A stretch of DNA of 33,501 nt, taken from positions 1 through 33,501 of the forward strand of contig NZ_JAVMKF010000098.1 of NCBI RefSeq assembly GCF_031732815.1, written 5' to 3'. This DNA is from Accumulibacter sp031732815. GTDB lineage: Bacteria > Pseudomonadota > Gammaproteobacteria > Burkholderiales > Rhodocyclaceae. The stretch's first letter is position 1, and each line of letters starts with the position of its first letter. The notes below the pieces were generated by a model. That model saw only the letters and a program-made list of their open reading frames with translations. It made no database searches and was not told the DNA's origin. The position numbers were made by a program, and so were the translations under genes. Of the stretch, positions 33,194 to 33,501 are shown piece by piece.

Positions 33194-33269
33194 TCCTCGA
33201 TAGCTCAGTCGGTAGAGCGTCGGACTGTTAATCCGTAGGTCCCTGGTTCGAGCCCAGGTCGGGGAGCCA
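33194..33269 (+). tRNA. tRNA-Asn (anticodon GUU)
   Basis: The 76-nt gene folds into a full cloverleaf. The acceptor TCCTCGA (33194-33200) pairs with TCGGGGA with one T-G wobble. The D-arm contains AGCTCAGTCGGTAGAGC. The anticodon loop is CTGTTAA with GTT at positions 34-36. The T-arm contains GGTTCGAGCC. CCA is encoded at 33267-33269. Anticodon GUU reads AAC and AAU codons. It is followed by its own terminator. Confidence 0.97.
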
Positions 33270-33286
33270 AAGAAATCAAGCAGTTA

Positions 33287-33311
33287 GGCCGCTCTACATA
33301 GCGGCCTTTTT
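33287..33311 (+). terminator. intrinsic terminator after tRNA-Asn
   Basis: GGCCGCT (33287-33293), loop CTACAT, AGCGGCC (33300-33306) and five T (33307-33311) form a textbook intrinsic terminator 17 bases after the tRNA CCA. Confidence 0.93.
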
Positions 33312-33501
33312 GCTTTCTGGCTTTCGTGTAGCCACTATGTAGCCAAATCTGGGCAATCTGAATCAACGCCAAGCCAAGAGCCGGCTCGGTGGCCACCGCC
33401 AGACTTCGTGTGGTACCTGATCAGACGCCTAAAGCTTGGCCGGAGCCACCGTGTCCTTTCGGCAACCCTGCGTGAAATCCCTGACGGCGTCTGGTAGCGT
33501 A
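33312..33501. other. window end, no gene recognised
   Basis: No convincing coding frame is seen in these 190 bases. A short direct repeat GTAGCCA occurs twice within 20 bases (in GTGTAGCCACTATGTAGCCA, about 33328-33347), just downstream of a tRNA, a place often used by integrases; no integrase is visible inside the window. Confidence 0.3.

Noticed and set aside
33205..33396. Minus-strand 63-residue frame over the tRNA
   Set aside because: The APRPGLEPGTYGL-type peptide is the well-known artefact of translating the antisense of a tRNA.

Overview
The window is a GC-rich chromosomal piece of a betaproteobacterium. A Rhodocyclales organism of the Candidatus Accumulibacter / Dechloromonas type is likely, judged from gene order, protein style and diversity-generating-retroelement content; this is inference, since no 16S gene is present. 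A 100-N run at 30469-30568 shows that it is a draft scaffold.

Layout. The left edge (1-710) carries part of a diversity-generating retroelement (DGR): an Avd-type accessory gene followed by an asparagine-codon-rich template repeat and a strong hairpin. No reverse transcriptase follows; the next gene is truB on the other strand. From 797 to 14137 a long minus-strand block holds housekeeping genes in the usual proteobacterial order: DUF2914 membrane protein, PHP phosphoesterase, YciO, M50 protease, trpS, scpA, scpB, rluB, then rimP-nusA-infB-rbfA-truB. The second operon starts at a good sigma70 promoter at 7085-7057, followed by two tandem terminator-like hairpins before rimP. This resembles a leader attenuator for an operon that encodes the elongation/termination factor NusA.

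From 15574 to 21772 lies an accessory island between two convergent genes, a YdjM-like membrane protein and an M16 peptidase. Its edges are decayed, inverted remnants of one IS3-type element. Inside are broken copies of a DDE transposase, IstB (IS21) and an IS4 transposase. They surround an intact, markedly more AT-rich three-gene operon (17467-19953): a NodB-type polysaccharide deacetylase, a FemAB/BioF2-like acyltransferase and a GNAT acetyltransferase. It looks like a horizontally acquired glycan-modification cassette with its own promoter at the IS/cargo junction.

From 21793 to the end the core genome resumes: M16 peptidase, the flagellar stator genes motA-motB with a small conserved-looking gene and a ParB-like-nuclease-domain gene downstream, uvrB (tail-to-tail with the ParB-like gene), a class I aromatic/aspartate aminotransferase interrupted by the assembly gap, a large AsmA-like envelope protein with an unusual cytoplasmic N-terminal region, and a tRNA-Asn with its own promoter and terminator.
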